Source: Oceanimonas baumannii
GTDB taxonomy: Bacteria > Pseudomonadota > Gammaproteobacteria > Enterobacterales > Aeromonadaceae
Reading direction: 5' to 3'
Length of the DNA: 64,000 nt
Assembly: GCF_002245495.1 (NCBI RefSeq)
Contig: NZ_NQJF01000010.1
Span: 1-64,000, forward strand
Shown here: positions 55,303-63,750 of the stretch, one piece after another
Layout of the letters: each line of letters opens with the position of its first letter
How positions within the stretch are numbered: the stretch's first letter is position 1
Notes under the pieces: model-generated
What the model saw: only the letters and a program-made list of their open reading frames with translations
What the model was told of the DNA's origin: nothing
Database searches by the model: none
Position numbers and translations under genes: made by a program

Positions 55303-56796
55303 ATGACGCAACACTCTCTTGCCCACTGGCAAGCCTTAAGTCAAGGACTGCGGCCCGAAGGCCGCGCCTTTATCAACGGCCGCTACTGCGATGCCATTGC
55401 CGGCGAACGCTTTGCCAGCCACAATCCGGCCACCGGACAGCAACTGGCCGAAGTGGCCAGTTGCGATGAGCAGGACGCCAACCTGGCGGTGGCCCACGCA
55501 CGCACCGCCCTGCCCCACTGGGCCGGGCTGGCCCCGGCGGAGCGCAAACAGCGATTGCTGCAATTTGCCAATCTGGTAGAGCAGCACGCCGAGGAACTGG
55601 CACTACTGGAAACCCTGGACATGGGCAAGCCCATTGCCAACAGTCTGGAAGTGGACCTGCCCGCGGCGGTACGCTGCCTGCGCTGGAACGCCGAGGCCAT
55701 CGACAAGGTATATGGTGAAATCGCCCCTACCGCCGCCGGCAGTCTGGGACTGGTGACCCGGGAACCGCTAGGGGTAGTAGCCGCCATCGTACCCTGGAAC
55801 TTTCCACTGATGATGGCCTGCTGGAAAATTGCCCCGGCACTGGCCGCCGGCAATACCGTTATTTTGAAGCCTTCGGAAAAATCCCCCCTGAGCGCCCTGC
55901 GGCTGGCAGCTCTGGCGGATGATGCCGGCCTGCCTGCCGGCGTACTGCAGGTGCTGCCCGGCTACGGTCATAGCGTGGGCAAAGCCCTGGCTCTGCACAT
56001 GGACGTCAACGCCCTGGCCTTTACCGGATCCACCGGCGTGGGCAAGCTGCTGACCCAGTATGCGGGCGAGTCCAACATGAAGCGCACCTTTATGGAGTGC
56101 GGTGGCAAGAGCGCCAATATCGTATTTGCCGATGCCGGCAACCTGGATCTGGTGGCGCAACAGGCAGCCCAGGCCATTTTCTACAACCAGGGTGAGGTGT
56201 GCATAGCAGGCTCCCGGCTGCTGGTAGAAAACTCAATCAAGGACGAGCTGGTGGAACGCATTGTGCACCATGCCACCGCCTGGCAACCCGGTAATCCACT
56301 GGATCCGGCCACCACCATGGGCGCCATCGTTGATGCCACCCAGCTCGACGGTATTGCCGGCCATGTGGCAGCGGCACACGAGCAGGGCGCACGTCTGCGC
56401 ACCGGCGGCAAGCCGGTACATGTCGATGACGGTCTGTACTTTGCCCCCACCGTATTTGATAACGTAGACAACGGCATGGCTCTGGCACGGGAAGAAGTGT
56501 TCGGCCCGGTGCTGGCGGTGATCGGCTTTGACAACACCGACGAGGCAGTCGCCATCGCCAACGACTCCCCCTACGGTCTGGCAGCAGCGGTCTGGACCCA
56601 GAGCCTCGACAAGGCGCTGCTCACGGCACGGCGACTGGAGTCAGGTCAGGTATTCGTCAACAACTATGCCGGCGGCGACATGACAGTACCCTTTGGCGGC
56701 TACAAACAATCCGGCAACGGTCGTGACAAGTCATTGCATTCCCTGGCCGAATACAGCCAGCTGAAAACCACCTGGATAGAGTTCGGGGCGGGCTGA
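55303..56796 (+). CDS. puuC: Gamma-glutamyl-gamma-aminobutyraldehyde dehydrogenase
   Basis: 497 residues, aldehyde dehydrogenase family. Catalytic Cys in N-Q-G-E-V-C-I-A-G-S-R near 302, general-base Glu in M-E-C-G-G-K-S-A-N-I-V near 265, NAD loop F-T-G-S-T-G-V-G-K. Oxidises the aldehyde made by the transaminase. It resembles PuuC and betaine-aldehyde-type enzymes. 10 bases after the transaminase gene; a strong terminator follows at 56,990. Confidence 0.92.
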   Translation: MTQHSLAHWQALSQGLRPEGRAFINGRYCDAIAGERFASHNPATGQQLAEVASCDEQDANLAVAHARTALPHWAGLAPAERKQRLLQFANLVEQHAEELALLETLDMGKPIANSLEVDLPAAVRCLRWNAEAIDKVYGEIAPTAAGSLGLVTREPLGVVAAIVPWNFPLMMACWKIAPALAAGNTVILKPSEKSPLSALRLAALADDAGLPAGVLQVLPGYGHSVGKALALHMDVNALAFTGSTGVGKLLTQYAGESNMKRTFMECGGKSANIVFADAGNLDLVAQQAAQAIFYNQGEVCIAGSRLLVENSIKDELVERIVHHATAWQPGNPLDPATTMGAIVDATQLDGIAGHVAAAHEQGARLRTGGKPVHVDDGLYFAPTVFDNVDNGMALAREEVFGPVLAVIGFDNTDEAVAIANDSPYGLAAAVWTQSLDKALLTARRLESGQVFVNNYAGGDMTVPFGGYKQSGNGRDKSLHSLAEYSQLKTTWIEFGAG

Positions 56797-56867
56797 GCGT
56801 CATGTGAAGCACCAGCAGGCCGAGCATCACAGCAACTTAACCACCGTCGCCCCCGCGTTTTTCTTGT

Positions 56868-56957
56868 CCCCCCGCGAAAGCGGGGGTCCCCGACATATTG
56901 CACTGGACTCCCGTCCCCGCCTTCGCCGGGGATGACGTTCCTTTGCCGGGAGTGACG
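56868..56957. repeat. Composite intergenic repeat of short G/C hairpins
   Basis: CCCCCGC-GAAA-GCGGGGG (56,869-56,886), TCCCCG-CCTTCGC-CGGGGA (56,914-56,932) and a third partial unit at 56,941-56,957 (TTGCCGGGAGTGACG, a near copy of TCGCCGGGGATGACG). This is the look of dispersed REP-like elements in proteobacterial intergenic DNA. The ~190-bp gap between puuC and its terminator holds nothing else. Confidence 0.65.
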
Positions 56958-56989
56958 ACAGAGAAAAACGAAGATTGTCAGCAGACTAC

Positions 56990-57019
56990 AAGGGCGCCTT
57001 TCGGCGCCCTTTGTGTTTT
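56990..57019 (+). terminator. Intrinsic terminator after puuC
   Basis: AAGGGCGCC, loop TTTC, GGCGCCCTT, then TGTGTTTTT. A 9-bp perfect stem with T-rich tail. It ends the puuD-transaminase-puuC transcript and touches the 3' end of the convergent LuxR-type gene. Confidence 0.9.
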
Positions 57020-57789
57020 TACTCCACACCCAGCTGACACAGAAACAGCTGAAACAGCTCTGCCTGACTGTTGATGGCGAGTTTGCCGTAAATATTCTTG
57101 CGATGATTTTTCACCGTGCCGGGGCTGATGCACAGCTGATCGGCAATGGCCACAGCACTGTGTCCCTGCAAAAACAGCCTGACCACCTGATGTTCACGCT
57201 CGCTCAGGCGCTCATCAAGAAACTCCCCGGACACCGACCCTGCTCCTGTTACAGTAGACGATGACTGCCAGTGATGTTTTTGCAGCAATGCCTGCAACAG
57301 CGGAAACAGGTAGGTGATCCTGTCGCTCAACAGGCGACCATCAGAGTGCTGCGGTGGCTGGTAAAAACCCAATGAAAAAGCCAGAGTGGCTTCCGTATTG
57401 GATGAGAAAAAACACATGAGCTCATCATGTAACCCCAGCCCGGTGTAATAAGTCAGAAAATACTCGGTACGCCGGAACTCCGACGGAGCAATGTCATCCA
57501 GACGAAACACACCGGCCGCCGGCCGGTTCAGCCAGTGCTGGTAGAAAGGGTCGAGCTGATACATACCAGCGCAATAAGGGTGCAGGGTCGCAGCCTCCTG
57601 CCGATGGTTTAAATTATGTAACAAAACATCGGGACGTCGGTGACGGTGAAACTGGCATAGAACCAGATCGATACGCGGGAAATAACTTTCCAGGCAAGCC
57701 TGTAATTGTGGTAAGAAATCCTTACAGTCTACAGATGAAAGCAGCGTTGCAAGGGGTTCAAGAGAATTTGGCGCAATATCCTTTTGCAT
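57019..57789 (-). CDS. LuxR-family (helix-turn-helix) regulator, polyamine region
   Basis: 256 residues. N-terminal sensor-like domain without recognisable acyl-homoserine-lactone motifs (about 1-180) and a C-terminal LuxR HTH: L-S-E-R-E-H-Q-V-V-R-L-F-L-Q-G then S-P-G-T-V-K-N-H-R-K-N-I-Y-G-K-L near 200-240. ATG at 57,789 taken; a GTG 16 codons upstream is possible. Lies between puuC and the amidohydrolase-NhaC operon, so it probably controls polyamine genes; its ligand is unknown. Confidence 0.85.
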   Translation of the reverse strand: MQKDIAPNSLEPLATLLSSVDCKDFLPQLQACLESYFPRIDLVLCQFHRHRRPDVLLHNLNHRQEAATLHPYCAGMYQLDPFYQHWLNRPAAGVFRLDDIAPSEFRRTEYFLTYYTGLGLHDELMCFFSSNTEATLAFSLGFYQPPQHSDGRLLSDRITYLFPLLQALLQKHHWQSSSTVTGAGSVSGEFLDERLSEREHQVVRLFLQGHSAVAIADQLCISPGTVKNHRKNIYGKLAINSQAELFQLFLCQLGVE

Positions 57790-57886
57790 TGAGACCGTGA
57801 TCCACCGACCTGTTAAACGGTGAATAAAATGTAACACTTAAACATAACCCTGACCAGTTTTTCACCGCGTCAGGGCCATGCCACAG

Positions 57887-58990
57887 CTAGCGAATATCCT
57901 TCAGTAATGGCTGCAGACTTTCAAGCAGCGCTGCCTGATGGGGCTGCAACTCCTGCTGCCCCCAACGGGCGATGTCACCACCAGCAGGATCGGGCACATA
58001 AATTTCCGTTTGACTCAGGGTTTCAATCACCCGGTGACCACAGAAGGGCACATAGCCTTCCGAATAACCCCCTTCATGAATCATGACCAGCCGGCCCTGA
58101 CACAGGCGGTCGGCGGCAGCCATCACCTTCTTGGTCAGCTGACCAAACGCATCGGCATTGAGCAGCATGCATCCCAGCGGATCCATGGCACTGGCATCAA
58201 AGCCACAAGCCACCACGATCAACTCCGGCCGAAAACGATCCAGCGCCGGGATCACCAGCTGATCCATGGCCGCCAGATAGGCACCAATACCGGATCCCGC
58301 CAGCAGCGGTATATTGAGGTTATAACCCAGTCCGGCACCACTGCCCCGCTCCTCCGCACTCCCCGACCCTACCGGATAGTTGTTGTCGTGATGCAGAGAG
58401 ATGGTCAGCACCTCAGCATCCTGATAGAACGCCTGCTGAGTGCCATTACCATGGTGCACATCCCAGTCGATCACTGCGACCCGGCGCACCAGACCTTGAG
58501 CCTGGGCCGCCCGAATGGCAATAGGAATATTACCGAGAAGGCAAAACCCCATCCCCCTGTCCGCTTCGGCATGATGGCCAGGCGGACGCGACAGGCAATA
58601 GCCGTTGTCGACTTCACCGTTGAGCACCGCCGCTACGGTGGCCATGGCCAGGCCGGCCGAACGGCAGGCAATCGGAAAGGCATCCTGACGAAAAGGTGCG
58701 TACTGGCCGGCATCACCGAAGCCCTGTTCGCTCATGGCGCTGAGCTCATCGATATAACGCTCGGTATGAAAGCGCAGCAGATCTTCCCGTGTTGCCGGCT
58801 CCGCCTGCACCGGTGTCAGCTGCTCCAGCAGGCCGCTGACCGCCAGCAGGTTGCGCAGCCGACGCTTGGTTTCCGGATGTTCAGCGGCGGCGGCAGGCTG
58901 CACAAACCCCCCCGGCCGGTCAAACACCGAGCAGGGGCCGGCATCGTGCCACAGGCAGTGTTCGTGAAAGGCGAATCCGGTTCGTTTCAT
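57887..58990 (-). CDS. Class II histone deacetylase-like / acetylpolyamine amidohydrolase
   Basis: 367 residues of the deacetylase fold: R-P-P-G-H-H-A near 140 (general-base His), D-W-D-V-H-H-G-N-G-T near 175 (zinc ligands), G-F-D-A-S-A-M-D-P-L-G near 265 and E-G-G-Y near 308. Bacterial members remove acetyl groups from acetylpolyamines. Position in the polyamine region and its operon with an NhaC-type carrier point to this role, not to protein deacetylation. It starts 21 bases after the NhaC stop, with AAGGAGAG upstream. Confidence 0.88.
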   Translation of the reverse strand: MKRTGFAFHEHCLWHDAGPCSVFDRPGGFVQPAAAAEHPETKRRLRNLLAVSGLLEQLTPVQAEPATREDLLRFHTERYIDELSAMSEQGFGDAGQYAPFRQDAFPIACRSAGLAMATVAAVLNGEVDNGYCLSRPPGHHAEADRGMGFCLLGNIPIAIRAAQAQGLVRRVAVIDWDVHHGNGTQQAFYQDAEVLTISLHHDNNYPVGSGSAEERGSGAGLGYNLNIPLLAGSGIGAYLAAMDQLVIPALDRFRPELIVVACGFDASAMDPLGCMLLNADAFGQLTKKVMAAADRLCQGRLVMIHEGGYSEGYVPFCGHRVIETLSQTEIYVPDPAGGDIARWGQQELQPHQAALLESLQPLLKDIR

Positions 58991-59011
58991 TATTGCTCTC
59001 CTTGTTCAATA

Positions 59012-60451
59012 TCAGGCCAGCAGCCACAACACCAGGGTCGTGACGGCAGCTGCAATCAGGGTATAAGGCAGTTGGCTAAGGGCATGTTGCATCGGGCTGA
59101 TGCCGCATCCCCGGGCAGAAATCACGGTAGAATCCCCAAAAAAGCAGGCATGGCTGCCAAAGGCACCGGCCGACACCAGCGCGCCCAGGGTCAGTGCCAT
59201 ATTGGCGTCCAGAGCCTGAGCCAGGGGGACCATAATGGGAAAAGCGATGGCATAGACGCCCCAGAAGGAGCCGGTGGCAAAGGTCAGTCCGGCCAGCACC
59301 AGAAAGCTGAGCGCCGGCAGCCAACGGGCGTTCATGTAGGGAGTGATAGCGTCAATCAGATAAGGTGCCAGCCCCAGTTTCTCGTTCACCGCCTGCAGCA
59401 CAAAGGCCGCAAACACAATGCCCAGAGGCAGCAACATCGAAGCCATTCCCTGGATAATTTCATCAAATAGCCGGGGCAGGCTGGCCAGCCCTTGCAGCCG
59501 GTACAACACCAGCGACACCACCAGAGCACAACCGACGCCCATCAAGGCATCAATATCGAAATACCAGGTTGCCAGCAGCAAGGTCAGCACCGGCAACATG
59601 AAGTTGACCAGTCGTGGCGGCTGACGATGGCCCGGCTCATCCTGCTCCACCGGCAGGCTGTTGCCTTCAAGACAATCCCGCTCGGCCTGTTTCATGCTAC
59701 CCAACAAGGGGATCACCCCAAATGCCACCAGCGGCACCATCAGCAGTGCCACCCAGGGGTATACCAGGTAAGGCAACAGACTCAGGTAATAATTGAAACC
59801 TTCTCCTTCCGGCACCAGGCCGTTGACTTCAATCAGCCCGGCGAGATAAATCACCCAGGTGGAAAAGGGGATCAGCAGACACACCGGTGCCGAGGTGGAA
59901 TCCACTACGTAGGCCAGCATATCCCGGGATATTTTCAGCTTGTCCGACAGCTTACGCATGGCGGTACTGACGGTCAGAGCGTTGAGGTAATCATCGATAA
60001 AAATGGCAATGCCCAGCAACCAGCTGGCCACCAGCGCATGAGAGCGCCGTTTGACGTATTTACCCAGTGCATCGCTGAACGCCAGAGTGGCTCCGGAAAA
60101 CTGCAGCAACGCTATCAGGCTGCCGAGCAGTCCGCACACCAGGATCAGCCAGCCCATGATGGGCCCCTGCATCACCTCCAGGGTACTGGCAACAAAATTG
60201 TGCAGGGTACGTTCCGGCTCAATCAGCGCAAAGCCGGTCAGGGCACCGGCCAGCAGCGGTTCCAGAGTGCGTCGGGTCAGCAGCGCCAGCCCCAGTACCA
60301 CCAGAGTCGGCACCAGGGCGAAGAATCCGAATTCGCCTTCGCCGTTGCCCGTACCCAATGATACTGCCAGCAGCAACAGGCCACTCAGCACCAACAGTTT
60401 TATCCAGCCGATGGGCAGTTTTTCCACACCGGGAGTCAGTATCTTTTCCAT
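59012..60451 (-). CDS. NhaC-family carrier linked to the acetylpolyamine amidohydrolase
   Basis: 479 residues, about 12 membrane segments. I-F-I-D-D-Y-L-N-A-L-T-V near residue 170, V-D-S-T-S-A-P-V-C near 196, T-G-S-F-W-G-V and S-H-A-C-F-F-G-D-S-T near the end resemble the first NhaC-family gene, but the exported N-terminal domain is missing. The ATG at 60,451 has AGGAAAAGGTG upstream; the GTG at 60,547 would include operator DNA and is rejected. First gene of a two-gene run with the amidohydrolase. Substrate unknown; inferred to be a polyamine or acetylpolyamine. Confidence 0.85.
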   Translation of the reverse strand: MEKILTPGVEKLPIGWIKLLVLSGLLLLAVSLGTGNGEGEFGFFALVPTLVVLGLALLTRRTLEPLLAGALTGFALIEPERTLHNFVASTLEVMQGPIMGWLILVCGLLGSLIALLQFSGATLAFSDALGKYVKRRSHALVASWLLGIAIFIDDYLNALTVSTAMRKLSDKLKISRDMLAYVVDSTSAPVCLLIPFSTWVIYLAGLIEVNGLVPEGEGFNYYLSLLPYLVYPWVALLMVPLVAFGVIPLLGSMKQAERDCLEGNSLPVEQDEPGHRQPPRLVNFMLPVLTLLLATWYFDIDALMGVGCALVVSLVLYRLQGLASLPRLFDEIIQGMASMLLPLGIVFAAFVLQAVNEKLGLAPYLIDAITPYMNARWLPALSFLVLAGLTFATGSFWGVYAIAFPIMVPLAQALDANMALTLGALVSAGAFGSHACFFGDSTVISARGCGISPMQHALSQLPYTLIAAAVTTLVLWLLA

Positions 60452-60508
60452 CACCTTTTCCTCGTCGCTCCATTGACGCCTCATCATAAAGGGACGCGGA
60501 AAGTGACC

Positions 60509-60530
60509 GAATGTCCCTGAAGGGACATTC
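60509..60530. promoter_or_regulatory. Near-perfect long palindrome upstream of the second NhaC gene
   Basis: GAATGTCCCT, two bases GA, AGGGACATTC: 10-bp perfect arms. It lies 58 bases before the ATG. A -10-like TATGAT follows closer to the gene, so an activator or repressor at the -35 region is likely. The neighbouring LuxR-type protein is a candidate. Confidence 0.6.
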
Positions 60531-60532
60531 AG

Positions 60533-60548
60533 TGTGAGCAGGCTCACA
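60533..60548. promoter_or_regulatory. Second palindrome next to the first, upstream of the second NhaC gene
   Basis: TGTGAGC, AG, GCTCACA: 7-bp perfect arms, 2 bases beyond the first palindrome. The two form a tandem pair of different sequence. TGTGA-like ends are CRP-reminiscent, but the spacer is far too short for a CRP site. Confidence 0.5.
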
Positions 60549-60661
60549 TTGCGAATTAACCATTAAGAAACAAATTAAATACAGGTAAGAAACATAAGCA
60601 ATGGGTGAAACAGGTTGAAGACGTTGTGCCCCGGGCCGCGTTTCAGATAAAGAGGCAGCAC

Positions 60662-62038
60662 TTAGTCACAATAACGATTAATCAGGCCAATCAGGGCATC
60701 CAGCTCATGCTGTACCTGCTCACCGAACATAAAACCCATGTTGATGCGCAGACAATCCCGGTAGCGTTCCGAGGCAGTAAAGAGCTCACCGGTACGAATA
60801 TCCAGCCCGGACTGTCCCGCCGCCCGCCCGAGTGCCTCGGCAGCCAATCCGGGCACCTGTAGCCACAGTACCAGGCCACCATCGGGCTGAGCCACCCGGC
60901 TGCCTGCCGGCAAATGGCGGGTCAGGTAATCCAGATACAGCTGTTTTTGCCGGGTCAGCCGGCTGCGGGTTCGTCGCAAATGCCGGACATAGGCACCGGT
61001 CTCGATAAAGTCGGTAAAGGCCAGTTGCATCAGGGTCGGTACACCAAACATCCGGGAAGCAAGCGCAGTACCATAGCGCCCCGGACGGCACCAACCCAGA
61101 CGGTAGCCGGGAGAAAGCGTCTTGGACACGGAGCCGCACCAGATCACATAGCCATTATCGTCGTACCAGGCCGCCGGCAGCGGCATACTGTCGCCGTGGG
61201 CAAGCTCCAGATAAACATCGTCTTCGATCACCGGCGTCCGGTACCGGCCGGCCAGTTGTGCCAACCGCTGTTTCTGAGCCACCGACAAGGTAAGCCCTTG
61301 AGGATTCATATGGCTGGTGCAGAACAATGCTGCCTGCACCGTGCCCCGGACCAGGTGCTGCTCCAGCTGATCCAGATCGATGCCGTCGGGCCGGGACGGA
61401 ATTTCCACGATGCGCCGCGACATCTGCGCCAGCAATTCAAGCAAGCCGTTATAGCAAGGAGAGCTTATCGCCACCGCATCGCCGGGACGGGTGCAGACCT
61501 CCAGGGCCGCCTGTACCGCGGCCATGCAACCGTGGGTGATCAGCAGCTCGTCGGCCCCCAGCGCAAACCCTGCCTGGCTGAAATGACTGGCCAGTGCCAT
61601 ACGCAGGGCCGGTTCGCCCGAGGCCGGCGGATATTCCCCGAGCCGGCCGCCGGCACGCGTCAGAGCACGCCGGAAACTGCGTTCCAGACCATTGCGGGCT
61701 ACTTCGTCCAGATCCAGCCGCGCCGTGCCCAGTGCACCACCGCCCTGCCCTGGTGTCCTGACCCGGCCGGCCTCAGGTGTGACCACCCGGCTGGTGAAAG
61801 GAGGCCATTCTGGTGTTGGCGCTGTGGGTCGCCCTGCCGCCACAAAAAAGCCCGCCTTGGGGCGCGCCACCAGCCAGCCGAGGGATTCCAGCTCCGCATA
61901 ACAGCTGACCGCAGTGGACATGCTGACCCCGTGCTGACGGGCAAACTGGCGCAGTGATAACAGTCGGTCGCCCGGCACCAGCCGCCCGGCCCGGATATCA
62001 GTGATGAATTTTTCCGCCAGTTGCCGGTATTTGCTCAC
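60662..62038 (-). CDS. MocR/PdxR-type regulator (GntR HTH fused to aminotransferase domain)
   Basis: 458 residues: GntR winged helix (about 1-70: S-L-R-Q-F-A-R-Q-H-G-V-S-M-S-T-A-V-S-C-Y-A-E-L) and a fold type I aminotransferase domain (about 100-455). The PLP lysine is in G-S-V-S-K-T-L-S-P-G-Y-R near 310. The start is a GTG (62,036-62,038). It diverges from an EamA exporter gene; direct repeats between the two are probable binding sites. MocR members often sense PLP or amino acids. Confidence 0.9.
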   Translation of the reverse strand: MSKYRQLAEKFITDIRAGRLVPGDRLLSLRQFARQHGVSMSTAVSCYAELESLGWLVARPKAGFFVAAGRPTAPTPEWPPFTSRVVTPEAGRVRTPGQGGGALGTARLDLDEVARNGLERSFRRALTRAGGRLGEYPPASGEPALRMALASHFSQAGFALGADELLITHGCMAAVQAALEVCTRPGDAVAISSPCYNGLLELLAQMSRRIVEIPSRPDGIDLDQLEQHLVRGTVQAALFCTSHMNPQGLTLSVAQKQRLAQLAGRYRTPVIEDDVYLELAHGDSMPLPAAWYDDNGYVIWCGSVSKTLSPGYRLGWCRPGRYGTALASRMFGVPTLMQLAFTDFIETGAYVRHLRRTRSRLTRQKQLYLDYLTRHLPAGSRVAQPDGGLVLWLQVPGLAAEALGRAAGQSGLDIRTGELFTASERYRDCLRINMGFMFGEQVQHELDALIGLINRYCD

Positions 62039-62047
62039 AACATACCT

Positions 62048-62086
62048 TCTGTACCCGTTAAGTTTTAAAAAATTGTATCTGTACCG
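62048..62086. promoter_or_regulatory. Direct repeats, probable MocR operator
   Basis: TCTGTACCC (62,048-62,056) and TCTGTACCG (62,078-62,086), spaced 30 bp start to start (three helical turns), in the 103-bp gap between MocR and EamA genes. Direct repeats at this sort of spacing are known for MocR-family regulators. Confidence 0.6.
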
Positions 62087-62141
62087 ATTTTACCCGGCAA
62101 GGGACACTCAGGATCCTGTTACTTCACTCGGAGCATAAGAC

Positions 62142-63041
62142 ATGAATCCAAAGGATCTCGGGCTTGTCGTCCTGGTCATGGCAATCTGGGGCATTAATTT
62201 TTCCATGATCAAACTCGGCGTCAGCGAGCTGGATCCGCTGCTGATCGCGGCAGCCCGCTTTCTGTTCGCCACTTTTCCCATCATTTTTTTCATTCGCCGG
62301 CCCGCCGTTCCCTGGCGTCACCTGATGAGCTACGGATTGGTGTTCGGCACCGGTATCTGGGGTATGGCCTCCTGCGCCATCACCTTTGGCCTGTCATCGG
62401 GCATGGCCTCGGTGCTGCTGCAGATAGACGTGCTTACTACCGTATTGGTGGGGGTGTTGCTGTATCGGGAAACCATCAGCCGACGCATGGGAGTCGGCAT
62501 CGGCATCGCCCTCATCGGGGTGCTGGTGGCCATCATTTATACCAACGGCAACGTCACGCCCGCCGGGGTGATGTTCATTCTGGTTTCCGCCATCTGCTGG
62601 CCCCTGGCCGGGGTTATCGTCCGTCGCTCCGGCACTCGTTCCCCCTTTGCCTTCAATATCTGGGGCATGCTGTTCGCACCGCTGCCGCTGATCGGGCTCA
62701 GCCTGCTGTTCAACGGGCCCGGGGTGTTCGAACTGACCTACCGGCAGTGGCACGCCGGAGCCTGGCTCTCGGTGCTATTCCAGGCCTATCCCACCACGCT
62801 GTTCGGCTACTGGGTATGGAACCGCATGCTGCTCAAATATCCCATGAGCCGCATGGCCCCGCTGACCCTGCTGGTGTCGGTATTCGCCCTCGCCAGCGGC
62901 TACCTGATCTATGGCGAGCAGTTATCGCCGGCCCAATGGGTGTCGTGCAGCGCCTTTTTGCTGGGGGTTGCCCTGGTGCTTTATCAGGGGCCCCTGCCCG
63001 GCAAAGGCCGGCTTCCCGTCCCCGTATCAGGTGAACGATAA
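62142..63041 (+). CDS. EamA-family transporter
   Basis: 299 residues, ten hydrophobic segments in two EamA (DMT) halves; the first repeat begins near residue 8 (V-M-A-I-W-G-I-N-F) and the second near 143. RBS CGGAGC 8 bases before ATG. DMT carriers of this sort export amino acids and metabolites. Divergent MocR-type gene suggests an amino compound. Substrate unknown. Confidence 0.9.
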   Translation: MNPKDLGLVVLVMAIWGINFSMIKLGVSELDPLLIAAARFLFATFPIIFFIRRPAVPWRHLMSYGLVFGTGIWGMASCAITFGLSSGMASVLLQIDVLTTVLVGVLLYRETISRRMGVGIGIALIGVLVAIIYTNGNVTPAGVMFILVSAICWPLAGVIVRRSGTRSPFAFNIWGMLFAPLPLIGLSLLFNGPGVFELTYRQWHAGAWLSVLFQAYPTTLFGYWVWNRMLLKYPMSRMAPLTLLVSVFALASGYLIYGEQLSPAQWVSCSAFLLGVALVLYQGPLPGKGRLPVPVSGER

Positions 63042-63090
63042 AACCCCGGATACTTCCGGCAAGGGCACCGTCACAGTGCCCTTGCTTCAT

Positions 63091-63669
63091 TCAGAAATGC
63101 TTGGCGGGAGTAGAACAACTGACGATGCGGCAGGGCTGATCGCTGTTGTTACGAAAGCGGTGCGGCTGAGTGGTAGAAAAATAGTAGCTGTCACCGGCCT
63201 TGAGCAGCCGGCACTGAGCACCGATGGTGATTTCTATTTCCCCTTCAATCACCACCCCGGCTTCCTCGCCGTGATAGGCCATCATATCGTGGCCGGTGTC
63301 CACACCGGGTGGATAGGTTTCCACAATAAAGGACATGGCCCGGTTCTTGCGATTGTACCCTACCAGTTTCAGCGACAGGTTGCCGCTGCCTACATCCTGC
63401 AGTTCATCCGGGCTGAAAAAAATCTGATCGGTGTTTTGCAGATCCAGAGTAAAAAACTCACCGACCGTCATTGGAATGCCGTCGAGGATTTTCTTCAGCG
63501 AACTGACCGACGGGCTGACCTTGCCCTGCTCAATCAGCGACAGGCTGGAATGGGTCACACCAGTGCGTTTGGCCAGCTCCCGCTGGGAAATATTGCGCAT
63601 CAGGCGCACCGCCTTGAGGCGGGTGCCCACATCGTTGGCGTCGTCGCCGACCTGCTTCGCCGTTGTCAT
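63091..63669 (-). CDS. puuR: HTH-cupin regulator, PuuR-like
   Basis: 192 residues: XRE-type HTH (about 15-70: R-L-K-A-V-R-L-M-R-N-I-S-Q-R-E-L-A-K-R-T-G-V-T-H-S-S-L-S-L-I-E-Q-G) and a C-terminal cupin (about 115-185: H-G-E-E-A-G-V-V-I-E-G). Matches the domain order and length of E. coli PuuR (185 aa), which represses puu genes and is released by putrescine. The ATG at 63,669 gives the normal start. Located 10 kb from puuA; a PuuR-like site lies in front of puuA (52,928). Confidence 0.85.
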   Translation of the reverse strand: MTTAKQVGDDANDVGTRLKAVRLMRNISQRELAKRTGVTHSSLSLIEQGKVSPSVSSLKKILDGIPMTVGEFFTLDLQNTDQIFFSPDELQDVGSGNLSLKLVGYNRKNRAMSFIVETYPPGVDTGHDMMAYHGEEAGVVIEGEIEITIGAQCRLLKAGDSYYFSTTQPHRFRNNSDQPCRIVSCSTPAKHF

Positions 63670-63750
63670 ATTGCTCCGTTTTAAAAAAGAAAACCCTCTG
63701 GCAAATTCTACCCAATGCCAAAACGGGCTGTAAATGGATTCCAGCGGCAC

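Noticed and set aside
56797-57018. Short open frame on the minus strand covering the REP-like region
   Set aside because: It is made of repeat-derived sequence (translated hairpin units) and the puuC 3' end; such frames are common false genes.
57938-59470. Long open frame (510 residues) on the plus strand opposite the amidohydrolase and NhaC genes
   Set aside because: It lies antisense to two clear family genes, has a His/Gln/Arg-rich composition typical of reversed G/C-rich codons, and matches no family.
60452-60547. Upstream GTG start for the second NhaC gene
   Set aside because: It would place two palindromes and a -10-like box inside the coding region, and the ATG at 60,451 has a much better ribosome site.
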